From: Haliclona indistincta
Taxonomy: Eukaryota; Porifera; Demospongiae; Haplosclerida; Chalinidae
Reading direction: 5' to 3'
Assembly: GCA_964017065.1 (NCBI GenBank)
Contig: OZ024784.1
Location: forward strand, 4,879,152 to 4,943,151
DNA length: 64,000 bases
The notes under the pieces were generated by a model. That model did not search any database and was not told where the DNA came from. It saw only the letters and a list, made by a program, of their open reading frames with translations. This document shows, in pieces, positions 22,987 through 33,991 of the stretch (position 1 is the first letter of the stretch; each line of letters starts with the position of its first letter). A program made the translations under genes and the position numbers.

Positions 22987-25900
22987 ATGGAACAGCAGTT
23001 TATTGTGAGTTTCAGAGCGGCGCGGATGATGCATCAAGCTGTCAACAACGCCTCGGCTAACACGACTAACCTAACTTGCGACCCGTTGCTCGACTCAGCT
23101 AAGGTGGAGGGAAACTGGATACCACTCGTGTTTGGAATCAACATAGGAGCGGCAGCTGTATGTTAAACGCTTGTCGGTTAATATCATACATAGTCTTTAT
23201 TTTTATACAGTTAATTTTATGTCTTTTTGCTGTGCTCAACTGTTTCTGTAAAGATTTCATCAGGATTGCCTACTTTAGAAATTATCAGAGGTGATACATC
23301 AAGTTTGAACTTTTAAGACAATGTGTCTGTCTTGTTGTATAGGTGGCCACCGTTGCTAAAAGGAGTTGACCGCTTTTGGGACGAAACGAAGGGGGAAGAG
23401 GAAGAAATTGATGAAGAAGGACCAGTGAAGATTTCCCGGCGTCGTGGTAGCAGCATACACAGAGGAAGAGTGAGTCTCAGTGTGTGTGTGTTGGAGGTCA
23501 CTCTTAGTGATGGGTTTAGCCCTATATGGTGTTTGAATTCGTGTGCACAACTGTATCAACCTGTCATTGTGTGACTGTTTATACGACTTTGCATTGTTGT
23601 ATACACAGAATTGCTGGCACAGATTGTGGAGATATCTCACGATGGGGTAAATTTGCTTTACATATGTGCACTATCAGCTTCACCTCTCCTCCTCTCTCAG
23701 AGAAGGTGGTGTGAGAGAGCGGTGTGGTCCAGATGCAGCTCTCTACCTCACAATGCAGTTGCATCTCATTGCATTGCTAGTTGTCTATACAACTATCTCA
23801 CTAGCTATCATCATGCCTACTAACTATCTTTTAGGAGATCTAAGTATGTTCAACATACTCTTTGAATTGTTTTCAATACATATCGTTTTATTATAGAAAC
23901 AAATGGATTTTCTAAAACAACTATTGGTAATCTGGATCCAGAGTGAGTCTGATAAAGACTATGTTATCTGTTGTTGGCAGCTGTTGACTGTTTCTGTTCC
24001 TATGGTGAATAGAAATTCCATTCTCTGGCTACACGTGATCATGGCTATAGTATATCTTGCTGTGGCGGGACTGTTCATGGTGCATTATTCTCTTAGATTA
24101 GGAAGAAGTCAGAACTTCTTTGTAAGGAGTGATGATAATAAGAATTTTTTAATTTTTCCTACTCCTTCAGTCTAACCACACGGTTCAAATACAACATATA
24201 CCACACCTGGTACATGTTGAAGATCTCATGCAGCACATGGAGTGAGTTATCTCATGATTTGTTCATTCATTTCTGCCTCTTCGTACCTACAGGGATATAA
24301 TGCCGGGAACACACATCATTGATGTACGCTTTGCCTACGACGTGAGTGAATTGACAAAGACATGGTCAAAATTGTAAGCCTTTACAGCACACAATGCATT
24401 CACATGTACACCTGTATTGATGAAACACTATTCCCTAAGAAAAACTGCCATGCGGCACTTAGAAGCTGCTGAAAGTTATGAGCTGGAGAAAAGACAGACG
24501 AAGTACATTAGACAAGGGTGTTGCAATCGTGAACAGGTGATCCATGATTAAATAATAGCAGCTAATGTTTACTGTTATGGACAGGTGGACGCAAAAGAGT
24601 ATTACAATGAAGAGCAAAAGAGGCTAAAAGTTGCTGTGATGTTGCAGAGCAGTGGAGCTCTTGTTAACAAACTCCATATTGCTTATGTGTCCTTTACCAA
24701 TGAAGAAGATGCGCAAAAGTAAGCAACTTTATCAACTTCACCAGGAATGGTATTGGTGTTGGTGTATGTTCTAGATTCATTCGATCATATCGACTTCTGT
24801 GCTGTCGTCCTCAGTCTCTTCTATCAGACAGTATCAACAGCTCCTGGTGGAGTGTGTCTCTAGCTCCCCTATCCTCTGATATTATCTGGTTAGCAGGACC
24901 ACTGACACCATTACCACTATCACTAGCATCTCTGTCTTGATTTTAGGGAGAATCTGAGTACTCCCAAAAGTTTGTGGTGGTTTAGATGGATTGTCATCAA
25001 CTTAAGTAAGCAATTGACTAACATTCTTTATGTCCTAGTTTCACTTTGCATTCATGTACGCTATTACACGTCTGAGGTGGGTGGAGAGACATACAGAACT
25101 CTGTGTACATTACATGAACTGGTACAAGTTGTATAGCCATTTGATAAGCTGCCTCATGATGGTTCTCCATGCTTTGTTATCTCTTGTAACTGTTACTTGT
25201 ATGCTACAACATGCAACAGGATACATTGCACCTCTATAGAGACATGCTTCATTGGTGTTTGTGATTATTATGTAGGTCTTCTCATATTGATATTCTTTTT
25301 CACAACGCCGACCATCTTGCTGGCTACTATTGACGAGATCACTGTTGCTCTGGCGAATATTACCACCGTCAATGTAAGCACTTAATAGAAAAGTGATCAG
25401 AAACTTGATTACTGATCACTGGCACATGAGGGTTTGATGTTCTTCTGTTATGCAGAAACTTATCAAAGAGCAAAATTTTACTTTCAACACTCCGCCTATC
25501 ATTCAAAATTTTTTCTCTGCCTTTCTTCTCTGGTTGTTGCGGGCTGTGATGGTGCTTCTTGTGGTCAAGAGCTGTTTTCTTGAGGCCCACTGGTCAAGGT
25601 TAGGCTAACATACTCACCTACACAATCACACATGCTCTAACATTTCCAGGTCAGGCAGAGAGAAGAGTATTCTGAGGAAGCTGTATATTTTCCAGTTACT
25701 GATGATAGTCACACTGCCGTCCATGGGACTAACAAGGTTTGCAGCAAAATTGATATCCATTTTCATCAATGTTGCCTTGATTTGTAGTTTGAATGCTATC
25801 GCACAGTTGGTGTTCCAGAGTAAGGGAGGAGAAGTTCTACTGAAGAAATTGGCGTAAGTGTTGCTAAGTGCAAGAAATTCATGTGTTCTCAATTACACAG

Positions 25901-27092
25901 GTGTACATACCTACCAAACAACGGAGCCTTCTTTATCACATACATACTCATTGCAATCTTCATCAGCAATCCCATTGAGCTTGTTCGTCTACCTGAATTT
26001 TGTGAGTCTCTCTCATCTTGTGTGCTGTCTTGCTGTTTTGCATTCACTGCTCTTGTCTGAATTGCAGGCGAGTATCTCTTCTTTAGATTGCTAGCCAAAA
26101 CTAGAGTGGAAAAGGACCACGCTCTAAAGAGAGTATGCACAACAGTAGCTTCTGTACTTGTCTTCATCTTCTCATTCTTTCAGGTTGCACGCTACGAGTT
26201 TATGTTTGGTGTACAATACGCTAACTGTCTCCTCATCTTTGCAATGACAATGACCTTCAGCTTGTCCTGTCCTATAATTGTACCGTGTGGTAAGTCCTTC
26301 ACTAATGATCAGTCATCTTGCTCATTGGTTGTGTCTATTCTTAGGATTGGTGTATTTTGTGTTCAAGCACTTTGTCGATAAGTATAACTTGCTGTATGCA
26401 TACCAGAACATCTCGGCTAGTGGTAGACAGTATTTTCATCAGACTGCTCTTCGGTTTGTGATCGTTTCATTGATCAGTCTTCAACTAGCAACTTTGTTCT
26501 TCACTCTTGTTAGAGGAGGTATACCTAGTAACTAGACCCACATTGCTCATGTGTTGTTCCTCTGTCTGTATAGACGGTCTCACTGCTAGAGGAATCTTCC
26601 TCATTGTGTCACTGGTGCTCACAACTGTTATCTGTTTTGGAATACTGATGCTCGGCTGGTTTTCATTCTTGTTACCACGGTTACAAGTCAAGGTAAAGAA
26701 GGGTTTGGTTATCATTATTATCTGCTTATAATTTTTACTCAGGCCCTAAATATTTTTGGAAATCCTCCAGGGACAGAAATTCCTGAGGTACATGATATGC
26801 ACAAATGTTTTTTTGTGAGTTATGCTGTTTTTACAAATTATTTTTTTGTTACTAGCCGGGCAGCTATATTCCCTCCGTACTGAGAGAAAGTACTGATGAG
26901 AATCTTAATCTATCAGAACCTTCTTCAGTAGCTTCCTCTTATGAGTCATTTGGTCGTAAGCTTGCTAAAGGTACAGCAATGGATGACAATAAGGGAACCC
27001 GAGTGTCAAGCAAACGAATTCGCCAACAAGCTCGTGACTCTGTACTATATGTAAAGGAAGAGGACAATGAACAAGAGAGATCAATAAACTGA
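22987..27092 (+). CDS. TMEM63: TMEM63/CSC1-like (OSCA family) mechanosensitive cation channel
   Basis: Multi-pass channel of the OSCA/CSC1/TMEM63 family, known as hyperosmolality- or stretch-gated cation channels. The N-terminus has N-glycosylation sites (NNASANTTNLTC) before the first helix. Family blocks include RCGPDAALYLTMQLHLIALL at about 23725, TTIGNLDPENSILWLHVIMA across the 23940/24016 splice, SSDIIWENL before the pore domain (about 24885), and LLILIFFFTTPTILLATIDE. Later blocks are TYLPNNGAFFITYI, RYEFMFGVQYANCLLIFAMT and FSLSCPIIVPCGLVYFVFKH with VDKYNLLYAY. About 20 short exons join in frame. The cytosolic tail (SSVASSYESFGRKLAKG) is hydrophilic. The stop TGA at 27090 overlaps an AATAAA signal. 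A single TMEM63 lettered paralogue cannot be chosen. Confidence 0.92.
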
Positions 27093-27169
27093 TTTTTATT
27101 TTAATGTTGTTTATGTGGTGTAAATATCTTTGTGTGTATAATCACTAGTCATAAAATGCCAAACTAATA

Positions 27170-28632
27170 TCATAACGTCAGTAGAGAATAGTTGGTCCCA
27201 TCTTTGACAGTCAGGTTTAGTGGTTGTATAAATACGAGTTCAGCCAGTTCCTCGATGCCTTTTATCACTCTCTTGTTGCTCAGTTGTCTCGGAATTGTAA
27301 TAGTAAGGTCTTTTAGAGTTTGGTCAGCTTGGAGATTCATAATGGATGTGTGAAAGTCATTGACTGATTTAATGTCTAGAAATTGTTTTCTCTTCTCATT
27401 GAACTTCTCAATAGACAGTTTCATTTCTGCCTCTTTGCATCGGTCGGCTAGCTGTTCTAGATAGTATACATTAAAAGTACTGACATGTTTTTCAACATGG
27501 AGTGTACGTAAAACATCATCAAAGCTTGTGCATTGTTGAAAATCATTTGTTTCAAGGAGGTCGTTAAGAAAGAATTTGACCTCTTCGAGATCACATTTTT
27601 TACCAAGTTTTCTGATGTCTGTCAACATGTTGGAGAAATGTGTTTGTAGGTCTCGTAGCTCCTCCACAACTTTAGCATCAACCTGGATTTCAGCACAGCT
27701 TCCTCTCCTGTCATCGTAGTGAGATCGAGGTCTAGGTTGTGATGGAGGAGGACGATCACCAAGTGGAGCTGATTTTGCACCTGATCGATGTTCATCTTTA
27801 CGATGTTTTGAATATCTAGTACCACCTGATGATTTTCGTCGATTACGTACAGGATGAACTATTACCTCAGGAACAGATCTTGATTTGGGTCGCATCGTGG
27901 GTGTTGTGTTGTCATGTCTCGTGGCTGAACCTGATCGAGACTGTGATGTGCTAGGTCTAGACACATGAGGAGTACTAGGGCTCCTATATCTTTGACTAGA
28001 ACCAGGTCGAGACCCAGGTGTACCAGGTCGTGAGCCAGGTGTACCAGGTCGTGAACCAAAGGGAGTGTTTGATTGCGAATGAGGTGGGGTGTCATCAGCA
28101 CTGTAGTACCTCCTACGACCTGAAGGCTTGCCATGTAGACCGGCATCTAGGAGATACATGTACAATGTTCGTTTGCAAATATTAGTTATACTCTCTGCTG
28201 ACCTGTTTGAGTGATTGACTCTAGTGGATACAAAATAAAATTCTCCAGTATATGGACTTCCTCACGTAGGTTGGCATCTCGCAGTGCTCTGACAAACGTT
28301 GTCCAAGCTAGTGGACTCTCGTCGTGCTCTTGATTTGCTCCTCTCAACCACTCGCCCAGCAGACAAAATATGGGATCTTTTTCCTTTTCCAACGTGCGGA
28401 CAGCATAATGGGGGAATCTCAACGCAACTGCGAAGCTCATCCAATACGGTCTGAGTCTATCCATCAGCCTGAAGCTTCGGTTGATGCCCTCGTCATCAGT
28501 GAATGAAACGCAGAGTAACTGGTTTAATGTTGGTTTGTCATCTGAAATGATGATGATGACACTACTTTTTCACTAGTATGCCATTGGTGCTATTAGATAC
28601 TGCATACACATACCTCTTGATATCAAACTCAT
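27170..28632 (-). CDS. Death-domain protein with disordered SRPGTP-rich linker
   Basis: Predicted intracellular adaptor. A tiny first exon (MSLISR, ATG at 28632) splices to DDKPTLNQLLCVSF. A death-domain-like fold follows (about 28470-28205), with LLGEWLRGANQ, then LAWTTFVRALRDANLREEV, the usual W...L...L.. pattern of helices 4 to 6. The large last exon begins with a low-complexity Ser/Arg/Pro region containing repeats of SRPGTPG. It ends with a helical C-terminal domain (DLEEVKFFLNDLLETNDFQ; VEKHVSTFNVYYLEQLADRC; LTITIPRQLSNKRVIKGIEE). That C-terminal module is not one I can name. It is the first of several apoptosis/immunity-type adaptors in this stretch and is convergent with TMEM63 (77 bases between stops). 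Confidence 0.75.
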
Positions 28633-28998
28633 TCGGAACTTTCCTGCAACCGAAGAGATCTACGTGTAGATTCTGTACAAACAAACGAGCCAACGCCCAC
28701 CTAGCCAAATTTGAGCCCCGCCCTTCACCGAGTGCTATGTATAATGTGCTGTTGCACCAAGGACTGACTGAGCCGAACTGAGTATGAATTTTAATAATAG
28801 CTTTTGATCACGTATAAGGTATAGACAAATAAAAGGTGAATACAATGATCAAAACACATACAGTGTAATAGTTATTAATTTTATTTGCGTGCACAAAATG
28901 ACTAACTGTGAAAGGATAAGGGAGTGGATGACAAGTGATATAGTCATAGCAGGAACTTCTGATTGATTAGTTTCTTTGTATATTATATAGCAACAATC
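28633..28998. other. Intergenic region without recognised features
   Basis: About 370 bases, AT-rich towards the downstream side. It should contain the death-domain gene promoter and the 3' end of the next minus-strand gene. No convincing gene or repeat is seen. Confidence 0.5.
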
Positions 28999-29594
28999 TC
29001 ATGATAATTTTTTCATAGATGGTTTTGGTTTTATGGAAGTTACAAAGGAACTTATCGGAGTTGGTACTACTAGTTGTGGTAATTTTGGTGGTGATGCTGA
29101 TGGTTTTAGAGTTGGTATTGAGTTACGACGTCGTCCTGACCGTGCTCTGGAAGGAAGAACGTGCTCCGTGCTGCTTGGTCGAGGCATGGATGATTGAGGT
29201 CTGGGTATGGCACTGTGGGGACGACATCGCCTGTGCCGTTTACTAGCACTAGATGCATTTTCAGTTTTAGGGTGAAGTGCTGGAAGCGGAGCCCTCTGCT
29301 CGGATTTGGGATTAGTCCGTGGATACACCGGTTCACTTCTTGGCCAAGGATTTTTGCATGGAGGTTGTTCATTTATAACCACCCGGGCTCTATATCTGTC
29401 AAGAAGCAGAGGCGTTTTTTTCCGGACTGCTGAAACAGGAGAGCCTTCTTCCGAGCTTGATGTCCTACAACAGTGCAATGAATTTATAACACACTAGACT
29501 CTACAGTACATGCTTTCACATACCTGTTCCCTGAAACTTCTATTGATTCAAGATAAAAAGCACCCTCAACCTCAACAGGCCCAGACATTATCAT
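28999..29594 (-). CDS. Small basic, proline-rich hypothetical protein
   Basis: A two-exon gene: exon 1 is 29524-29594 (MIMSGPVEVEGAFYLESIEV) and exon 2 is 28999-29464. They join in frame to give about 178 residues. The product is strongly basic and rich in P, R and S (RHRRCRPHSAIPRPQSSMPR; IPTLKPSASPPKLPQLVVP), with no membrane segment and no catalytic motif. It is probably disordered and could bind SH3 domains or nucleic acid. I do not recognise a family. It lies 132 bases downstream of the MATH-only gene on the same strand. Confidence 0.6.
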
Positions 29595-29726
29595 GCATTT
29601 CTGCTGACAAACAGTGCATAACAATAATACTAAAACAATGTACTGCAGTAGAAAATTATTCATAAATTATAGGCTATGTTATTGTTCTCATAATTAATTA
29701 TAGTCATCAATAGCAATAAATAATCT

Positions 29727-31103
29727 CTACATAGCTGCAATGAACTTCCCACTGTAATTCATACTGATCTTGCATTTGATGATTATTTTGTCATCCATGT
29801 TAAATTCGTTGCAGCTCAGTACTAAGTGGCGACGAAAGAATCGAGGAAGACCATCTTTCCACTTTGTGCTTGTATGCAAAGGACTCCAAAGTTGGGAAAC
29901 AAAAGACACTGATGTACTCTTGGTCGGGTCAACCTGATTCATTAGCTGAAATGTGACAGGTTTGATAAATGGCCAGACAAGAGTACGATCATGATCCGAC
30001 TCAAGCATTAGTAGATATAGTGATACATGAGTATCCTGACCATCCCCACTGAGGTATACCTCTAGACACATGTTGTAACCATTATGACCAGTAGAGAATG
30101 TTGAACTATATAATGGAGCTTTAGTTGCCTCTGTCTCTGCAACTCTTCTTGAGATGTTACGTATTCTCCATCCAAACTTACACTCTCCCATTGGATTAGT
30201 AGTCATTAGATGTTGAGCGGCTTTAGTAGAAACATCATGAACAGATGAAGCATCACTACGACCACTTCCTGGCCTCTTATTGTGTACTACAATCAGATTG
30301 ATAGGCCATGGCTTAGGTACTGTAGCGAGATCATCAATGACAGATAAAACCGGGAGATGATATTTGTGACTATTTTTTCTGGTTTGATCTTGTGCTTTCC
30401 AGCTGTCTTCCATTTGATCGATGTTGTTTTCAATAAGTGCTATTTTACTCCACATGTCATTTTCTTCATCAATGGTCGGAGTACGTCTTGATCCACTAGG
30501 TCTTCTTGTTCTGCAATACAGATGATTAGGATACTTATGCATTAGTATACTTTACTTACTGTTGCTTAACTGGCTGCTGACGACTTGATAAAGATGACGG
30601 TGCTAATGGTGATAAAGTTGTTTCACGGCTCATGGGTTTCTTTTTAAATGAAGGTTGGATTCCATTCCGTCTAACGATATCACTTGGTAATCTTCTATCA
30701 TTGACAATAGGCCAAGTGTTTGGAGATATATTTGATGCTTTTGATAATAATGCATGTAACTCTGAAAATGTTGGTTGCTTGTAAATTTTATGCTGTGCAG
30801 ATTTATGTGAAATATTCTCATGATGTTGGGATTTGTTAAAAGTTGGCCCTGGTTTTTTCACAATCTTAGGTAAGCCCAGAGGTGGAAGGCAACTACCCTC
30901 TGCAGTAGAGTCTGGTTGTTGCCTAGGTCTATAGTACTTATTCTGTCTAAAAGAGAACAAAATAAAAGCTGTATACTCGTTTGCTTTAATTTCTTACACC
31001 TTAGCTGAAGGAAACCAGTCTTTTCATTCTCTTGGTCGGATTGGCTTTGTTCAAGTGACGAACACGACGAAGACTGCAGGTCTTGCTGACTGTTACTCGC
31101 CAT
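29727..31103 (-). CDS. TRAF-like protein with MATH domain but no RING
   Basis: Three exons start at the ATG at 31103 (MASNSQQDLQSSSCSSLEQS). About 170 polar, basic residues follow, then a short predicted helix (MWSKIALIENNIDQMED) and a C-terminal MATH/TRAF-C domain. Conserved MATH blocks are FGWRIRNISRRVAE, APLYSSTFSTGHNGYNMCLE, VYLSGDGQDTHVSLYLLM and WPFIKPVTFQLMNQ. RING and TRAF zinc fingers are absent. A MATH domain without a RING could bind receptors or trimerise without ubiquitin ligase activity, so a modulatory role is conceivable. The MATH domain is more divergent than those of the two TRAFs next door. Confidence 0.85.
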
Positions 31104-31362
31104 TAGTCATCAGGGTGTGGCTCATTATCTGAATATTATTCATTAGTGCATAGTGTTCATGAATAAAGTTACATACTACACAATGTGGATACAATAATAA
31201 TTATACACAAAATTATTAATATAATAAAACAAGCATCTAATTTAAATAAACTGATAAGATTATTAAAAAAAGAATCAACAATTAATCTAGTATAACTAGT
31301 GATGATGCAGAAAGAAGACAACCAATATTACAACTAAACATTGGATTTTTTGATTTTTTCCT

Positions 31363-33680
31363 TTACTCTGTAGTTAAACCTTTAAGATCTACCTTGCACT
31401 TTATGTAGATCGCATTTCCACCAATAAAGTCTTCGTTTTTCAAATATGATTGGGGAACAAATCTTGGGAAACCACTAGCTATGTTCATCTCACTCTGTGG
31501 TTGCTGAAATGAAGGGCTTTGTAGGTCAGGGAGAAAGGTTTCACTGACACTCTTCGAATGATCCCGCTGGTTGATAAGCTGAAAGGTTACAGCTTGTTGG
31601 AAAGGCCATGGAAGAAGATTATCATGTTCTGATCTCATCAGAACAAAGAAGACGGACACATGCGTAGTTTTGCCTGAGCCGTCTCCATTCAGGTATGCTC
31701 TAACGCACATACGATACCCATGAGGGCTCGTATGGAATGGTGGACTATAGAGACTTAGTGTGCGACGATCAAGAGCATCTTTGTACCTCCTTTTGATGTC
31801 AGGTATTTTCCAAATGAAGACACCTTTGACCGTCTTTACATCTAAGATATCCTGACGAAGCTTGATCTCTTCCATAGTGAGAGCGTGCCGAGAAACACTC
31901 TCCTGTACAGTCTGAATTTTCTCGATGGCACCAGCAAGTTGACTGTGCTGTTTTTTAAACTTCTCTTCTAAGTCTTCGACCATTTCCTTTAACGCCGCTT
32001 CACTCCTCTGAATTTGCAAAATAGACTCTGGTGCCAGTCTTAAAGAATTTGTAGCGCGAACAACACTACTAAATGTAGAACTAGTATCAGAAGTATCAGC
32101 TGAAGAGAACGAGTCATAAGAATCACCATCCAATCCAATCTTCCCAACAGCGGCCTGTGGATTAGCAATACCATGCTGTTTATGTGCCTCTGAGCCAAAT
32201 GCTGAATCTGTTTCTACCAGACTACGAGGCCCAGAACCCAATGCAGGATCTACTAATGAAGGGATGTCCTCTTTAGATACTTTGGGCTTAAATGATAACT
32301 TAACAATTCTATGCATATGCCTTTCAGCATAATGCTGGTTGACAGCTGGAAGTTTGTCCTATGGAAAACAGAATACCTATAAATCATGAGTAGTAATAGT
32401 ACTTGGTTATTTTTACTAAAAGGCTAGGAGTCACCAAATGAAATAAGGGCTGTCTTGTTATTAAATAGGCGGATTGGAATGCTCCTCCACACATTCTTTA
32501 AATTCCTTAGGAAGGGCTGTACACATGCAGAAGATTGCTAAAATTACAGTACCTCAAAATCACAGAAAATGCATTTGACAAATGCCTCAACACAATCTTC
32601 CTTCATATGGTCATCGAGCTAAAGATAGAGAGATAGAACCACAAATAGATAGATCCATAAATCTACTACTACTATGAAGTTACAGCAGATAAGAAGCTGA
32701 TTAGAGATAAGAGTACACATGTACTTACCTCCTTCTTAGGAACCAGCTGGTCACATTTTCCACAAGCCACAGGTGCATCCAAACACTCTAAAAGGTGTTC
32801 CTAGTACAGACAAACAAGGCTATGATATGCTTGTTGTATGAGAATGAACAACTTACTTCTAAGCTGCCAGCTGGCTGGAGCTGTTTACAATGAACACAAG
32901 ATATAGGTCTTTTTAAACAAATTCGAGTTAGGTGAACTTCCAAATCTTTTTTCCTTAAACTAGTACCACAGTAAACACAGTTGGTTTCTATGAACATGCA
33001 CACAGCTAGATGCTCCTGAATAGAGAGAGTACAATAATAAAATTATCGTACAAACTAGACAATGAGCAATTGTAAGCTTCTATTACAAACAGCTTATTAG
33101 ACACAAGCTAGGTATTTCAGCCATAACAGACACACACATGAGTTCTTGAAACTTGCCTCGAGTTCTATAAGAGACAAACGCTCTTGACAACCATTCCGTT
33201 TGGCTATACAGTCAACAAGAAGAGATTTTATTTCATTAGCACATCCTCTGTCAACTCTTATGTGTTCTGCTCTAATAGCTTCTTTATCAACTGGACATTG
33301 AAGAGGCCTGTAAAGAATCAATAATCATTATGTAACAAGCTAAGGGATTTTCCCTGGGATAGTCCCCTTACGGTTGTTATTCCACCCATGCACTTAGTTA
33401 AAATAGCTAAGTAAAACTATCGATTATACGTAGTACTTTACTTTATTGTGCCATACCTTTGAGACCTGATGATAATGATGCATGGCTTGCAGTATCGGTG
33501 GCCACAAGTGATGATTTGGTGTGGCTCCCTCAGCAACAACAGGCAATAGTTACAAGTCAAGGACTCCTTGTCTAGGTCACCAAGCTGCTTGCCATCTTTA
33601 CTGTAGAGACCAGCATTGCCAATATCGTAACCTCCTTGACGAGAGTTTGGTTTTGACCGAAGAGTAGTGATCATAGACAT
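31363..33680 (-). CDS. TRAF-family adaptor (RING, TRAF zinc fingers, coiled coil, MATH)
   Basis: Signalling adaptor and probable E3 ubiquitin ligase of the TNF-receptor/TLR type. ATG is at 33680. The RING (CNYCLLLLREPH; TCGHRYCKPC; CPVD) has the TRAF-style ending CPxD. Three to four TRAF-type zinc fingers follow over short exons at 33300-32560 (CVYCGTSLRKKDLEVH; CVHCKQLQPAGSLEEH; CGKCDQLVPKKE; CIFCDFE). The last exon (about 32340-31363) holds an acidic/serine linker, a coiled coil (KEMVEDLEEKFKKQHSQLAG) and the MATH domain (GVFIWKIPDIKRRYKDA; SLYSPPFHTSPHGYRMCVRA; YLNGDGSGKTTHVSVFFVLM). All modules of a full TRAF are present. It starts 311 bases from a divergent TRAF gene. Confidence 0.93.
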
Positions 33681-33991
33681 ATTTTTCTTAAACGTGCAAT
33701 TAGAACATCGAAGTTAGCTTGCTCACACCCGCCGGTAAACCTGGACGAATTTTCATGCTAATACCTGCACCCTAACCGTACAGAAGTGAAGAGCAATACC
33801 ACCCAGTGCCACTGCAGGTTGTTTAAATACAAGAAGCTGTGCTGTTAAGCTAAGGGCGAGGCTAAGGGGCATGGCCCTGGCTCTTTTGGGAATTGGGCGG
33901 GCTCACTGATCAGATATTCAGTCGCGACGACCGGATTCAGTGACTTGACATGATCGTTGATCACGCCTGACCACGCCTTATAATACTGCAC
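33681..33991. promoter_or_regulatory. Divergent promoter between the two TRAF genes
   Basis: 311 bases separate the start codons of two TRAF paralogues transcribed outward. GGCGGGCTCACTGATCAG-type GC-richer sequence lies in the centre. No TATA box is evident. Confidence 0.5.
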
